This document shows positions 25,577 through 33,227 of a stretch of 64,000 bases of DNA, piece by piece. A program made the position numbers and the translations under genes. Location: positions 150,690 through 214,689 of the forward strand of contig JBFOME010000015.1 of the NCBI GenBank assembly GCA_040830705.1. Direction: 5' to 3'. How positions within the stretch are numbered: the first letter of the stretch is position 1; every line of letters begins with the position of its first letter. Under the pieces are notes generated by a model that did no database searches, was not told where the DNA came from, and worked only from the letters and a program-made list of their open reading frames with translations. Source of the stretch: Ruegeria_C sp040830705. Lineage in GTDB: Bacteria; Pseudomonadota; Alphaproteobacteria; Rhodobacterales; Rhodobacteraceae.

Positions 25577-26485
25577 CTAACCGGATCGGAGGGCGATGGT
25601 GATCCCGGCGCAGGCGATCAGGGCGATCCCGAGGACCTGCGGCGCGTTCAGCGTCTGCCCAAAAGCGACCCAGGCAAAGAGCGGCCCGAAGATCATGATC
25701 GAGTATTCAAAGACTGAGAGATAAGATGGCTCCGCCAGTTGATAGGCCTTGGTCAGCATATAGACCGCGATCACCGATCCGACGGCCTGCAACAGCACAA
25801 ACGGGATCGCCGGTGTCATCGGCCAGACCCAGCCACGGGCGACGAACCCCTCGGGGCCCGGCGCAGCCTCCAGCGGAAACAGGGACAATCCCAACAGGGC
25901 GATGCCCCCGATCAGCCCAAGCGTGCCAATAGCCGCACCAAGCAGAACAACGGTACTTTCCTCAGCGCAAAGGCTGCGCGTGACAATCACGCTCAACGCA
26001 TAGAAGAAACCACCGCAAAGCGGGATGAGCATGCGATAGTCGAAAGCGTTGGGATCTGGCTGCAGCACCAGCAGAATACCGACAAACCCCAGCAGAACTG
26101 CACCAATCCGCCACGGACCAACAGGCTTTCGCAGGGCAAGGGCGGTGATCAACAGGACGAAGATCGGCGAACTGAAGAGCCCGGCCAGCGCTTGCGCGAT
26201 GGGCATGAAGCCCAGCGCCGCAAAATAAAACATCATGGCGGTGGCCAGCAGAATGGCGCGTAGCAGAACCGCCCAGTATCGCAGCGGACGCAGCCCGCCC
26301 AGCCCCAGCAACGATAGGCCCGCAATCAGCGGCAACGCCACCAGCGTCCGCGTCACATGGAACTGCCAGAGACCAATAAACTCGGCGAGAACGACGATAT
26401 AGTTGTCGATCACCCCGATAATGGCCATCGCCGCGATCATCAGCATGGCAGCGCTCAACAGCGATCCCTGCGATGTTGGTTGCAT
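25577..26485 (-). CDS. EamA-family (DMT) transporter
   Basis: 302 residues with ten predicted helices in two EamA repeats, typical of drug/metabolite transporters that export amino acids or other small molecules. The start at 26485 (MQPTSQGSLLSAAMLMIAAM) has ACAGGAT upstream; the frame extends to 26626 but that part is arginine-rich and unlike a transporter N-terminus. Repeat 1 has LPLIAGLSLLGLGGLRPLRY and repeat 2 PSYLSVFEYSIMIFGPLFAW, the usual conserved helix of the family. Divergent from the M48-like gene. Confidence 0.87.
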   Translation of the reverse strand: MQPTSQGSLLSAAMLMIAAMAIIGVIDNYIVVLAEFIGLWQFHVTRTLVALPLIAGLSLLGLGGLRPLRYWAVLLRAILLATAMMFYFAALGFMPIAQALAGLFSSPIFVLLITALALRKPVGPWRIGAVLLGFVGILLVLQPDPNAFDYRMLIPLCGGFFYALSVIVTRSLCAEESTVVLLGAAIGTLGLIGGIALLGLSLFPLEAAPGPEGFVARGWVWPMTPAIPFVLLQAVGSVIAVYMLTKAYQLAEPSYLSVFEYSIMIFGPLFAWVAFGQTLNAPQVLGIALIACAGITIALRSG

Positions 26486-26653
26486 ATCCTGTCCCGCGCC
26501 AGATCCGATCCGGCACATGCTTCGGCGCATTTCGCCGACATTGCAATCCCGAAATCGATCCGCTCTACGGGCGCAAGGCGTTTGCCGCACAGGGGGCCCC
26601 CATGCTAGGCTGCGCCAAAACACCAATAAACAATTCGAGCAGTTTCAGCGCAG

Positions 26654-27667
26654 ATGACCGCCCTCACGCAATATGAACGGATCGAGGCCACCGGGCTTTG
26701 GCGCGCGCATCCCGATGAGCAGCGCCGCGAAGTCGTTGTCTCGATCGGTGAGGCCACGCTGACCATTTCGGACTTCAACGATCAGGCGCTTACACATTGG
26801 TCGCTCGCCGCGCTGGAACGTCAGAATCCCGGCGCCTACCCCGCCATTTTCAATCCCGACGGAGATCCCGACGAGACACTGGAACTGGCCGCCTCTGAAA
26901 CCACGATGATCGAGGCGATCGAGCGCTTGCAGACCGCCATCGCCCGAGCGCGACCGCATCCGGGCCGGTTGCGTTGGGCCAGCGTGACTGGGGTCGTCGC
27001 GGCGGTTGCCGCGCTGCTGGTATTCTGGTTACCCGGTGCCTTGCAACGGCATGTGACCTCCGTCGTGCCCGAAATCAAACGGGCCGAGATCGGGCGCGCG
27101 GTCCTTGGCCGTATCGAGCGTGCCGCCGGGCGTGCCTGCTCGAACCCCGAGGCGAGCGCTGCGCTTGACGCCTTGGCACGCCGCACCAAAGTGGACCGGC
27201 TGGTTGTTCTGCCGGGCGGGATTGCCGACACGCTGCACCTGCCCGGCGGCATCGTCGCGATCAACAAAACCCTGATCGAGGATCACGAAGACCCAGCCGT
27301 CGCCGCCGGCTATATTCTGGTAGAGCGCGCGCGGGCACAGGCCATGGATCCGCTGGCCGAGTTGCTGCACACCGCAGGCCCGCTTGCCGCGTTCCGTCTG
27401 CTGACCACCGGCGATCTGACACGGGACAGCCTCGACCACTATGCGGAGCAGGTGCTGTCCTCGCCCCGCGCCGAGTTGCCGAATGACGTCATGCTGTCGG
27501 TCTTTGGTCAGGCTGCCGTGCCATCGACGCCATACGCCTATGCCCGAGACATCACCGGCGAGAGTGTTCTGGGCCTGGTCGAGGCCGACCCCATGGCTGG
27601 CCGCACGCTCGAACCCGTGCTGCCGGACAGTGCCTGGGTCCGATTGCAGAATATCTGCGGCAGTTGA
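26654..27667 (+). CDS. Membrane-anchored M48-like protein lacking the zinc motif
   Basis: 337 residues. N-terminal cytoplasmic part, one membrane helix at about 108-130 (ASVTGVVAAVAALLVFWLPG), then a periplasmic-side domain. The segment KVDRLVVLPGGIADTLHLPGGIVAINKTLIEDHEDPAVAAGY reads like the pre-active-site strand and turn of M48 metallopeptidases (LPGG..V..N..L....DP), but where HExxH is expected the sequence is ILVERARAQAM, so no zinc can be bound there. It is best seen as a catalytically dead M48 relative with a structural or adaptor role. Convergent with the SPOR gene, four bases apart. Confidence 0.6.
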   Translation: MTALTQYERIEATGLWRAHPDEQRREVVVSIGEATLTISDFNDQALTHWSLAALERQNPGAYPAIFNPDGDPDETLELAASETTMIEAIERLQTAIARARPHPGRLRWASVTGVVAAVAALLVFWLPGALQRHVTSVVPEIKRAEIGRAVLGRIERAAGRACSNPEASAALDALARRTKVDRLVVLPGGIADTLHLPGGIVAINKTLIEDHEDPAVAAGYILVERARAQAMDPLAELLHTAGPLAAFRLLTTGDLTRDSLDHYAEQVLSSPRAELPNDVMLSVFGQAAVPSTPYAYARDITGESVLGLVEADPMAGRTLEPVLPDSAWVRLQNICGS

Positions 27668-27671
27668 TCCG

Positions 27672-28436
27672 CTACTTGATCATCCGTGCCTTGCGGAACC
27701 CAGCTTTGCGCAGCTTATCCAGCGCGGATGTTGCTTCAGCCTTGCGGTCAAAGGGTCCAGCCAGCACCAGTGTCTGGTTCCCGCTGCGCGTCACGCCATA
27801 GCGCGTCGGCAGGCCCGTCGCCTGAATCTGACTTGTGATCGCGGCGGCTGACGCCTCGTTCTCATGCGCCGAGACCCGAACATAAAACGCAGGCTGCGAT
27901 TTAGCTGCTGCCGGGTCTGACCGGGTCGATACACGCAGAACACCTTTTTCATCCGGCGTCGCCGCCATCAGGTTGTCGGTGTCGTTCAGGTCATAGACCG
28001 GCTGGTCTGTTGGCAGCTTCACCAGTTTGCGCGGCACGGTGCGTTGCCAGATCCGGTCGGTCTGCGCGTCGCCTGCAGGCGTGCGCAGCCCGCGCCGAGG
28101 ATTGAGGCGATCATCCTCGCGCACTACATGGCGATAGCCGCGCGGCACCTTGTAGGTCTGGCGCGTGACGGCAACCGCCGGGGCGATCGTGATCACCGCG
28201 CGGTTGGGATTCAAGCGATCATCATCCCAGACCCGCCGATAGCCGCGCGGCACGCCCAGATTGGTGGTATTGCGTCGATCATCATAGACATGGCGGGGAA
28301 CAATGCGCGTTCCCGGCTTCAACGTGATGGTTTGTGGCGCGGATGTCAGGGTCTGGCCCGATGTCTGTGCCGATGCGTCACCGCCGCCGATGAGAGCTGC
28401 CGAAAGTATGGCGACAATAGTTGCGGTACACTTCAT
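27672..28436 (-). CDS. Secreted SPOR-domain protein with internal repeats
   Basis: 254 residues with an N-terminal signal peptide (MKCTATIVAILSAALIGGGD, cut after ASA). The middle holds a degenerate tandem repeat: LGVPRGYRRVWDDDRLNPNR and YKVPRGYRHVVREDDRLNPR, preceded by a related VPRHVYDDRRN unit. The C-terminal 75 residues are a SPOR domain (AFYVRVSAHENEASAAAI ... TLVLAGPFDRKAEATSALDKL), which binds denuded peptidoglycan at division sites. The ATG at 28436 was chosen for its GCGAGG ribosome binding site; an in-frame GTG lies six bases earlier. It probably acts in the periplasm or cell envelope during division. Confidence 0.82.
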   Translation of the reverse strand: MKCTATIVAILSAALIGGGDASAQTSGQTLTSAPQTITLKPGTRIVPRHVYDDRRNTTNLGVPRGYRRVWDDDRLNPNRAVITIAPAVAVTRQTYKVPRGYRHVVREDDRLNPRRGLRTPAGDAQTDRIWQRTVPRKLVKLPTDQPVYDLNDTDNLMAATPDEKGVLRVSTRSDPAAAKSQPAFYVRVSAHENEASAAAITSQIQATGLPTRYGVTRSGNQTLVLAGPFDRKAEATSALDKLRKAGFRKARMIK

Positions 28437-28511
28437 GATCACCTCGCAAGATTTTGAAAATCATGGCCGATCGGACATGGCGAGTAAAGGATGAAGCCGT
28501 TAGAATGCCCG

Positions 28512-29144
28512 CTACTTGGTGCCGAACATCCTGTCGCCAGCGTCACCCAGACCCGGCATGATATAGCCCTTCGAGTTCAATTCGCGGTCCAGCGAGGCGG
28601 TGACAATCGGCACATCCGGGTGCACCTCTTTCATCCGCGCAACACCTTCGGGGGCGGCCAGCAGGCACAGGAACCGGATATCGGTAGCGCCCGCGTCCTT
28701 AAGCAAGTCGACTGCCGCCGCTGAACTGTTGCCGGTGGCCAACATCGGATCAACCGCAATTACCATCCGATCCTTCAGCCCCTCGGGTACCTTGAAGTAG
28801 TATTGCACCGGTTTCAGCGTTTCCTCGTCGCGGTAGAGCCCGACAAACCCCACCCGCGCCGAGGGGATGAGTTCCAGAACGCCATCCAGCATCCCGTTGC
28901 CTGCCCGCAGGATCGACACCAGCGCCAGTTTCTTTCCCGCCAGGATCGGCGCGTCCATCTCTTCCATCGGGGTCTCGATATGCCGCGTGGTCATCGGCAA
29001 TTCGCGCGTGACCTCATAAGCCAGCAACTCAGTGATCTCTCGCAATAGCTGCCGGAACGTGGCGGTCGAGGTGCCCTTGTCCCGCATCAGTGTCAGCTTG
29101 TGCTGCACCAGCGGGTGATCAACGACGGTCAGATGTTCGCTCAT
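28512..29144 (-). CDS. upp: Uracil phosphoribosyltransferase
   Basis: 210 residues; makes UMP from uracil and PRPP. The PRPP-binding loop is MVIAVDPMLATGNSSAAA, the uracil-binding region GLYRDEETLKPVQYYFKVP, and the C-terminal GYIMPGLGDAGDRMFGTK matches the family exactly. Last gene of the cdd-deoA-add-upp salvage operon; its start overlaps the add stop by four bases. Together the operon recovers bases from nucleosides, probably fed by the periplasmic 5'-nucleotidase at 10.7 kb. Confidence 0.95.
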   Translation of the reverse strand: MSEHLTVVDHPLVQHKLTLMRDKGTSTATFRQLLREITELLAYEVTRELPMTTRHIETPMEEMDAPILAGKKLALVSILRAGNGMLDGVLELIPSARVGFVGLYRDEETLKPVQYYFKVPEGLKDRMVIAVDPMLATGNSSAAAVDLLKDAGATDIRFLCLLAAPEGVARMKEVHPDVPIVTASLDRELNSKGYIMPGLGDAGDRMFGTK

Positions 29145-30127
29145 GATGTCTCCAGTCTTTTTGCAACGCGCGCGCGCGTGTCCTCATCGCAGAAGGCGGC
29201 GGCCAGAGCGGTCTTGTTGATCTCTGCGAAATCGGCCTCTTCCCAGCCGAAGGCCGCATTCAGCATCTCATATTCGCGCGCCATGGTGGTATGAAAAAAC
29301 GGCGGATCATCGGTGGAAACCGTGACCTTGACGCCAGCATCGCGCAGGCGCTGGATCGGATGCGCGGCGATTTCGGGATAGAGGCCAAGGACCACGTTCG
29401 ACCCCGGACAGACCTCCAGCACGATCTCGCGGTCAGCCAGTTCCTTGACCAGATCCGGGTCCTCGATCGCACGCACGCCATGACCCAGACGCTCGACACC
29501 CAGATCGCGCACCGCGTCGCGCACGCTGTCGGGACCGCCAAACTCGCCCGCATGGGTGGTCAGGCGCAACCCGGCCTCGCGGGCGCAGTCAAAGCTCCAG
29601 GCGAAATCGCCCTGTTTGCCCATCCCCTCGTTGCCGCCCATACCAAAGCCGACAACCTGGTCACCGGCGGTTTCAGCGGCGCATTTCGCACTATCCCGGG
29701 CCAAATCCGGCCCGCGATGGCGGATGCAGGTAACCACGCTCCGCATGGTAATGCCGAATTTGCGCTCGGCCTCGTCGCCCGCTTCGTGGATCGCGTGCAC
29801 ATACTCCCGCCAAGCCGCAAGATCGCCACCGCCGCAGAAATCCGGGCTGACAAAGGTCTCGGTATAGACCACACTATTTGCCGCGCTCTCTTCCAGAATC
29901 GCCAATGTGAGGCGGCGGAAATCCTCAGGCGACTGCAACACCTCGCAAGCGGCGTCATAGACCGACAGGAAATGCGCGAAATCGCGGAATTCATAGGTGC
30001 CGTCGGCGCGGAAGATCCGGCTCAGGTCGATCTTTTTCTCATGCGCCAACTGACGGATGAAGGCAGGCGGCGCGGCGCCTTCGTGATGCAGGTGCAATTC
30101 TACCTTTGGCAATGCGGCAACGCTCAC
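29141..30127 (-). CDS. add: Adenosine (or adenine) deaminase
   Basis: 328 residues when started at the GTG at 30127, which has AAGGAG six bases upstream; an in-frame ATG at 30160 would add 11 residues but lacks a ribosome binding site. Zinc ligands are seen in KVELHLHHEG, in LTTHAGEFGG (His, catalytic Glu) and in VTVSTDDPPFF (Asp). It deaminates adenosine to inosine. The GMGGNEG region differs from the canonical motif, so an adenine-deaminase activity cannot be excluded. It lies 93 bases downstream of deoA and overlaps upp. Confidence 0.88.
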   Translation of the reverse strand: MSVAALPKVELHLHHEGAAPPAFIRQLAHEKKIDLSRIFRADGTYEFRDFAHFLSVYDAACEVLQSPEDFRRLTLAILEESAANSVVYTETFVSPDFCGGGDLAAWREYVHAIHEAGDEAERKFGITMRSVVTCIRHRGPDLARDSAKCAAETAGDQVVGFGMGGNEGMGKQGDFAWSFDCAREAGLRLTTHAGEFGGPDSVRDAVRDLGVERLGHGVRAIEDPDLVKELADREIVLEVCPGSNVVLGLYPEIAAHPIQRLRDAGVKVTVSTDDPPFFHTTMAREYEMLNAAFGWEEADFAEINKTALAAAFCDEDTRARVAKRLETS

Positions 30128-30220
30128 GGGACACTCCTTGTCTTTCCCATCGCGCGACAACGCGCAGGGCCTCTGCGTGATCGGCGCTACCTATCACTTG
30201 TTTGCGCCCATGCAAGCGGT

Positions 30221-31528
30221 TCAGGCTCGGATGACCTCGTGAATCAGCCCCGGTGCCTCGACCGGCGTGGCGGACAGGGTGATCGCCGCGCGCACCACCT
30301 GTTCGGCCTGCCGGGCCGCATCCTCGCGCGCGGCGTGGATCACCGCCAGTGGCGCGCCCTTCTCGACCTTCTCGCCCAACCGCACGACCGAGGACAGTCC
30401 GACCGAGGGGTCAACAATATCGCTTTCCACCTGGCGCCCGCCGCCCAGCGCGACCACCGCAAGGCCCAACGCCTCGCCATCAATGGCGCTGACATATCCG
30501 GTCTCTCGCGCTGTCACTTCCTGAATCACATGTGCCTCTGGCAGGAAGCGCGCCCAGTTCTCGACAAACTGCACCGGCCCGCCCACCGCCGCGATCATGC
30601 GGCCGAACCGTTCAGCGGCGCGGCCATCTGCGATGATCTGGGCCAGTCTTTCCGCGCCAGCACGAGCATCTTCCGCAATCCCGGCATCGGCCAGCAACAC
30701 GCCACCCAGTTCCGCCGACAAGCGCGACAGGGGTGTCTCAGCCCCGCAGGTCAGCGCCCGCATGACTTCATCCACCTCCAGCGCATTGCCCAACGCGCGT
30801 GCCAAAGGCTGGTTCATGTCCGAGATCACCGCTGAGGTTCGGCAGCCAGCGGCATTTGCGGTTTCCGTCAGTGCCTGCGCGAGCGACCGCGCCTCCTCCA
30901 GAGATTTCATGAACGCACCCGAACCCAGCTTTACATCCAGCACCAGTGCATCCGGGCTGACCGCCAATTTCTTGGACAGGATCGAAGCGGTGATCAGATC
31001 GAGGCTTTCTACTGTCGCTGTCACATCCCGAACCGCATAAAGCCGCTTGTCCGCCGGAGCGATCTGCGCCGTTGCGCCCACGATAGCTGCCCCGGTCTCC
31101 CGCACGATCTGTGCCAGCCGCTCCTGCCCGACTTGCGTGGTGACCCCTGGGATCGCCTCCATCTTGTCGAGCGTGCCGCCGGTATGGCCCAGCCCACGGC
31201 CTGAAATCATCGGCACATAGACCCCGCATTCGGCCAGCGCCGGGGCAAGAACCAGCGAGACGCAATCGCCCACACCACCGGTGGAATGCTTATCAACCAC
31301 AGGCCCCGGCAGATCCCAGCGCAGCACATCGCCGCTGTCGCGCTTGGCCACAGTCAGCGCCGCGCGCCCCTCAGGCCCCAAGCCGCCCATGCAGACGGCC
31401 ATGGCAAAAGCCCCCGCCTGCGCGTCGCTGACGCTGCCATCGGCGAGACCTTGGGCGAACCAGGCCAGTTCCGCCGCCTCCGGCACCTGTCCACGGCGTA
31501 GTTTCGCGATGATCGCCCGCGCGTCCAT
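30221..31528 (-). CDS. deoA: Thymidine phosphorylase
   Basis: 435 residues; phosphorolysis of thymidine to thymine and deoxyribose 1-phosphate. The family signature is present as VDKHSTGGVGDCVSLVLAPA, together with GRGLGHTGGTLDKMEAIPG and KLGSGAFMKSLEEA. The ATG at 31528 places the N-terminus (MDARAIIAKLRRGQ) in line with known DeoA; an in-frame GTG at 31540 would overlap cdd. It follows cdd by four bases in the same operon. Confidence 0.93.
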   Translation of the reverse strand: MDARAIIAKLRRGQVPEAAELAWFAQGLADGSVSDAQAGAFAMAVCMGGLGPEGRAALTVAKRDSGDVLRWDLPGPVVDKHSTGGVGDCVSLVLAPALAECGVYVPMISGRGLGHTGGTLDKMEAIPGVTTQVGQERLAQIVRETGAAIVGATAQIAPADKRLYAVRDVTATVESLDLITASILSKKLAVSPDALVLDVKLGSGAFMKSLEEARSLAQALTETANAAGCRTSAVISDMNQPLARALGNALEVDEVMRALTCGAETPLSRLSAELGGVLLADAGIAEDARAGAERLAQIIADGRAAERFGRMIAAVGGPVQFVENWARFLPEAHVIQEVTARETGYVSAIDGEALGLAVVALGGGRQVESDIVDPSVGLSSVVRLGEKVEKGAPLAVIHAAREDAARQAEQVVRAAITLSATPVEAPGLIHEVIRA

Positions 31529-31532
31529 GCGC

Positions 31533-31925
31533 TCAGGCACCCTTCATATGTTCCGCGCCGAAGGCACCCGGCAACAGATCGCCAATGGTCATCACCTGCT
31601 CCGCGCCATCCACGGTCGCCATCGTGACAACGACATCCGGCGCACCAAACTCGGACAGTTTCTGTCGGCATCCCCCACAAGGCGGCACTGGTGCTGGGCT
31701 TCCTGCCACCACATAAACCTCGGTCAACCGTGTCTCTCCCGCCGCCACCATTGCCGCGATAGCGCCCGCTTCGGCGCAGGTGCCTTCGGGATAGGCGATG
31801 TTCTCGACGTTGCAGCCGGAATAGACCTGCCCCGAGGCCGACCGGATCGCCGCGCCCACCTTGAAATTCGAATAGGGCGCGTGGGCGTTTTCGCGAACGG
31901 CTAAGGCACTCTCTTTCAAACTCAT
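31533..31925 (-). CDS. cdd: Cytidine deaminase
   Basis: 130 residues, homotetrameric short form; converts cytidine and deoxycytidine to uridine forms. Zinc-binding and catalytic motifs are NVENIAYPEGTCAEAGAI (Cys and Glu) and PVPPCGGCRQKLSEF (two Cys). The ATG at 31925 with CGGGGAA upstream is used; an upstream in-frame ATG at 31949 adds residues not found in the family. First gene of the salvage operon; the promoter must lie in the 72 bases before it. Confidence 0.93.
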   Translation of the reverse strand: MSLKESALAVRENAHAPYSNFKVGAAIRSASGQVYSGCNVENIAYPEGTCAEAGAIAAMVAAGETRLTEVYVVAGSPAPVPPCGGCRQKLSEFGAPDVVVTMATVDGAEQVMTIGDLLPGAFGAEHMKGA

Positions 31926-31997
31926 GGCGATTCCCCGGTTTTTGATCATCTGGTCAGGATTTAATATCGCAAAGCACGCCGTTCCGCGAGATATCCT

Positions 31998-33083
31998 CTA
32001 GCCAAGTTTGGTATTGAACCTCCCGGGCAACGTGACTTCCAGCAATTCCACATCCGGGCTTGGCTCGCTCAGCCGAGTCCGCATTCCCGGCGGGATCACA
32101 AAGGCATCGCCCTGCTCCAACCGGTAGGGTTCACGCCCCTCGCCCTCCAACGTCACGTTACCGTCCATCACGAAGCTAAAGTGAATGTCGGTGTCATGGC
32201 TGGCCCAGGCCGGATCGCCCTGCCCCCTACGCACAACTTGAACGCCCGCGACACCTTTGGTGTTCTCGGCAATCGTGGTGTCGCGACAGACATAGCCCGG
32301 TAGGCGGAACGGGACCCATTCGCCGTCTGAACCCTTGTTGAAAACGAATTTCTGGCCCTGCCATTCACGATCGGGGCGCAGATGAGGGGTGGGCAATTCC
32401 ATTTCGTGGTCGATCTCGGTCACATGTTCGGCTGGCACGCCAATTTCGATCACCTGCACATTGTCCGACGCCTCCAGCACCCGATGCCGGATTTCTGGCG
32501 GCTGAATAAAGCAGTCCCCGGCATGAAGCCGCATTTTGGGCCCCTGATCCTCATAGACCACATCGACCCAGCCATGGATGCAGAAGATCAGCTGAAAGCC
32601 GACCTTGTGAAAATGCACCATATCCGGCACCGGCCCGCCATCGGGGATGCGGATATGGCTGGCGATGATCGAGCCGCCCAGCCGGTCGGGCACCAGATCT
32701 CGGTAGTGCATGCCCGCGCGCCCGATGATCCAGGGGGCCTGATCCTTAAGCCGCCGCACGACAAAGGAATGCACCGTTTCGGGCATTACCATGGGCGGGT
32801 CGCGCTCCTCGATCTCGATCCTTGTGCCGTTGGGTGCGGTCAGGGTGCGGGCGCCGTCAGCGAAGGCATTGGGCTCTTCGGTGAGAATGCGGATGGTGCC
32901 GGGGGCCTCGGGCGCATCCTTGGCCACGCGCAACCGCAAGCCGTGACCTGAGAACACCGCAACACGCGGATCGTCGGCGGGATAGATCATGTCCATCCGC
33001 ATTCCCAATACCTTGGTGAAAAAGGGAATGTCGTCGCGCAATTCCTGCGTCGGCAGGCGCATTTCGGCAATCGTGTCTGACAT
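31998..33083 (-). CDS. VOC-like plus double-cupin domain protein
   Basis: 361 residues in three parts. Residues 1 to about 55 look like half of a glyoxalase/VOC domain (EMRLPTQELRDDIPFFTKVL, then AVFSGHGLRLRV). A first cupin follows (MVHFHKVGFQLIFCIHGWVDVVYE and AGDCFIQPPEIRHRVLEA) and a second near the C-terminus (DTDIHFSFVMDGNVTLEGEG and GDAFVIPPGMRTRL). Each cupin has histidines suited to metal binding. The ATG at 33083 is used; the frame open to 33134 starts in promoter DNA. No function can be named; a dioxygenase or isomerase is possible. It is divergent from maeB. Confidence 0.75.
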   Translation of the reverse strand: MSDTIAEMRLPTQELRDDIPFFTKVLGMRMDMIYPADDPRVAVFSGHGLRLRVAKDAPEAPGTIRILTEEPNAFADGARTLTAPNGTRIEIEERDPPMVMPETVHSFVVRRLKDQAPWIIGRAGMHYRDLVPDRLGGSIIASHIRIPDGGPVPDMVHFHKVGFQLIFCIHGWVDVVYEDQGPKMRLHAGDCFIQPPEIRHRVLEASDNVQVIEIGVPAEHVTEIDHEMELPTPHLRPDREWQGQKFVFNKGSDGEWVPFRLPGYVCRDTTIAENTKGVAGVQVVRRGQGDPAWASHDTDIHFSFVMDGNVTLEGEGREPYRLEQGDAFVIPPGMRTRLSEPSPDVELLEVTLPGRFNTKLG

Positions 33084-33188
33084 AAGGCTCCATCCTCCGG
33101 CGCGGAGAGTGGCGCTGTCCCGGAGCTTTTGCAAGAAGCCGCCCGCGCCAAGTGTTGACGAAACCCGCCATTTCCCTCACGTAAGGGA

Positions 33189-33206
33189 TAGTTTAAGGCT
33201 AAACTA
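33189..33206. promoter_or_regulatory. Operator-like dyad TAGTTTA-AGGC-TAAACTA upstream of maeB
   Basis: Perfect 7-bp arms with a 4-base centre, ending 21 bases before the maeB start codon, in the 144-base intergenic region shared with the divergent cupin gene. A second smaller dyad (TCCCT-N6-AGGGA) lies just upstream. A possible -35 (TTGACG at 33155) precedes both. The position suits a repressor site covering the maeB promoter; the regulator is unknown. Confidence 0.4.
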
Positions 33207-33227
33207 AATTCAGTCGGGAGTTCAGGA

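Noticed and set aside
29291..30835. 514-codon plus-strand frame opposite add and deoA
   Set aside because: Product has no family resemblance; the minus strand shows catalytic motifs of both nucleoside enzymes.
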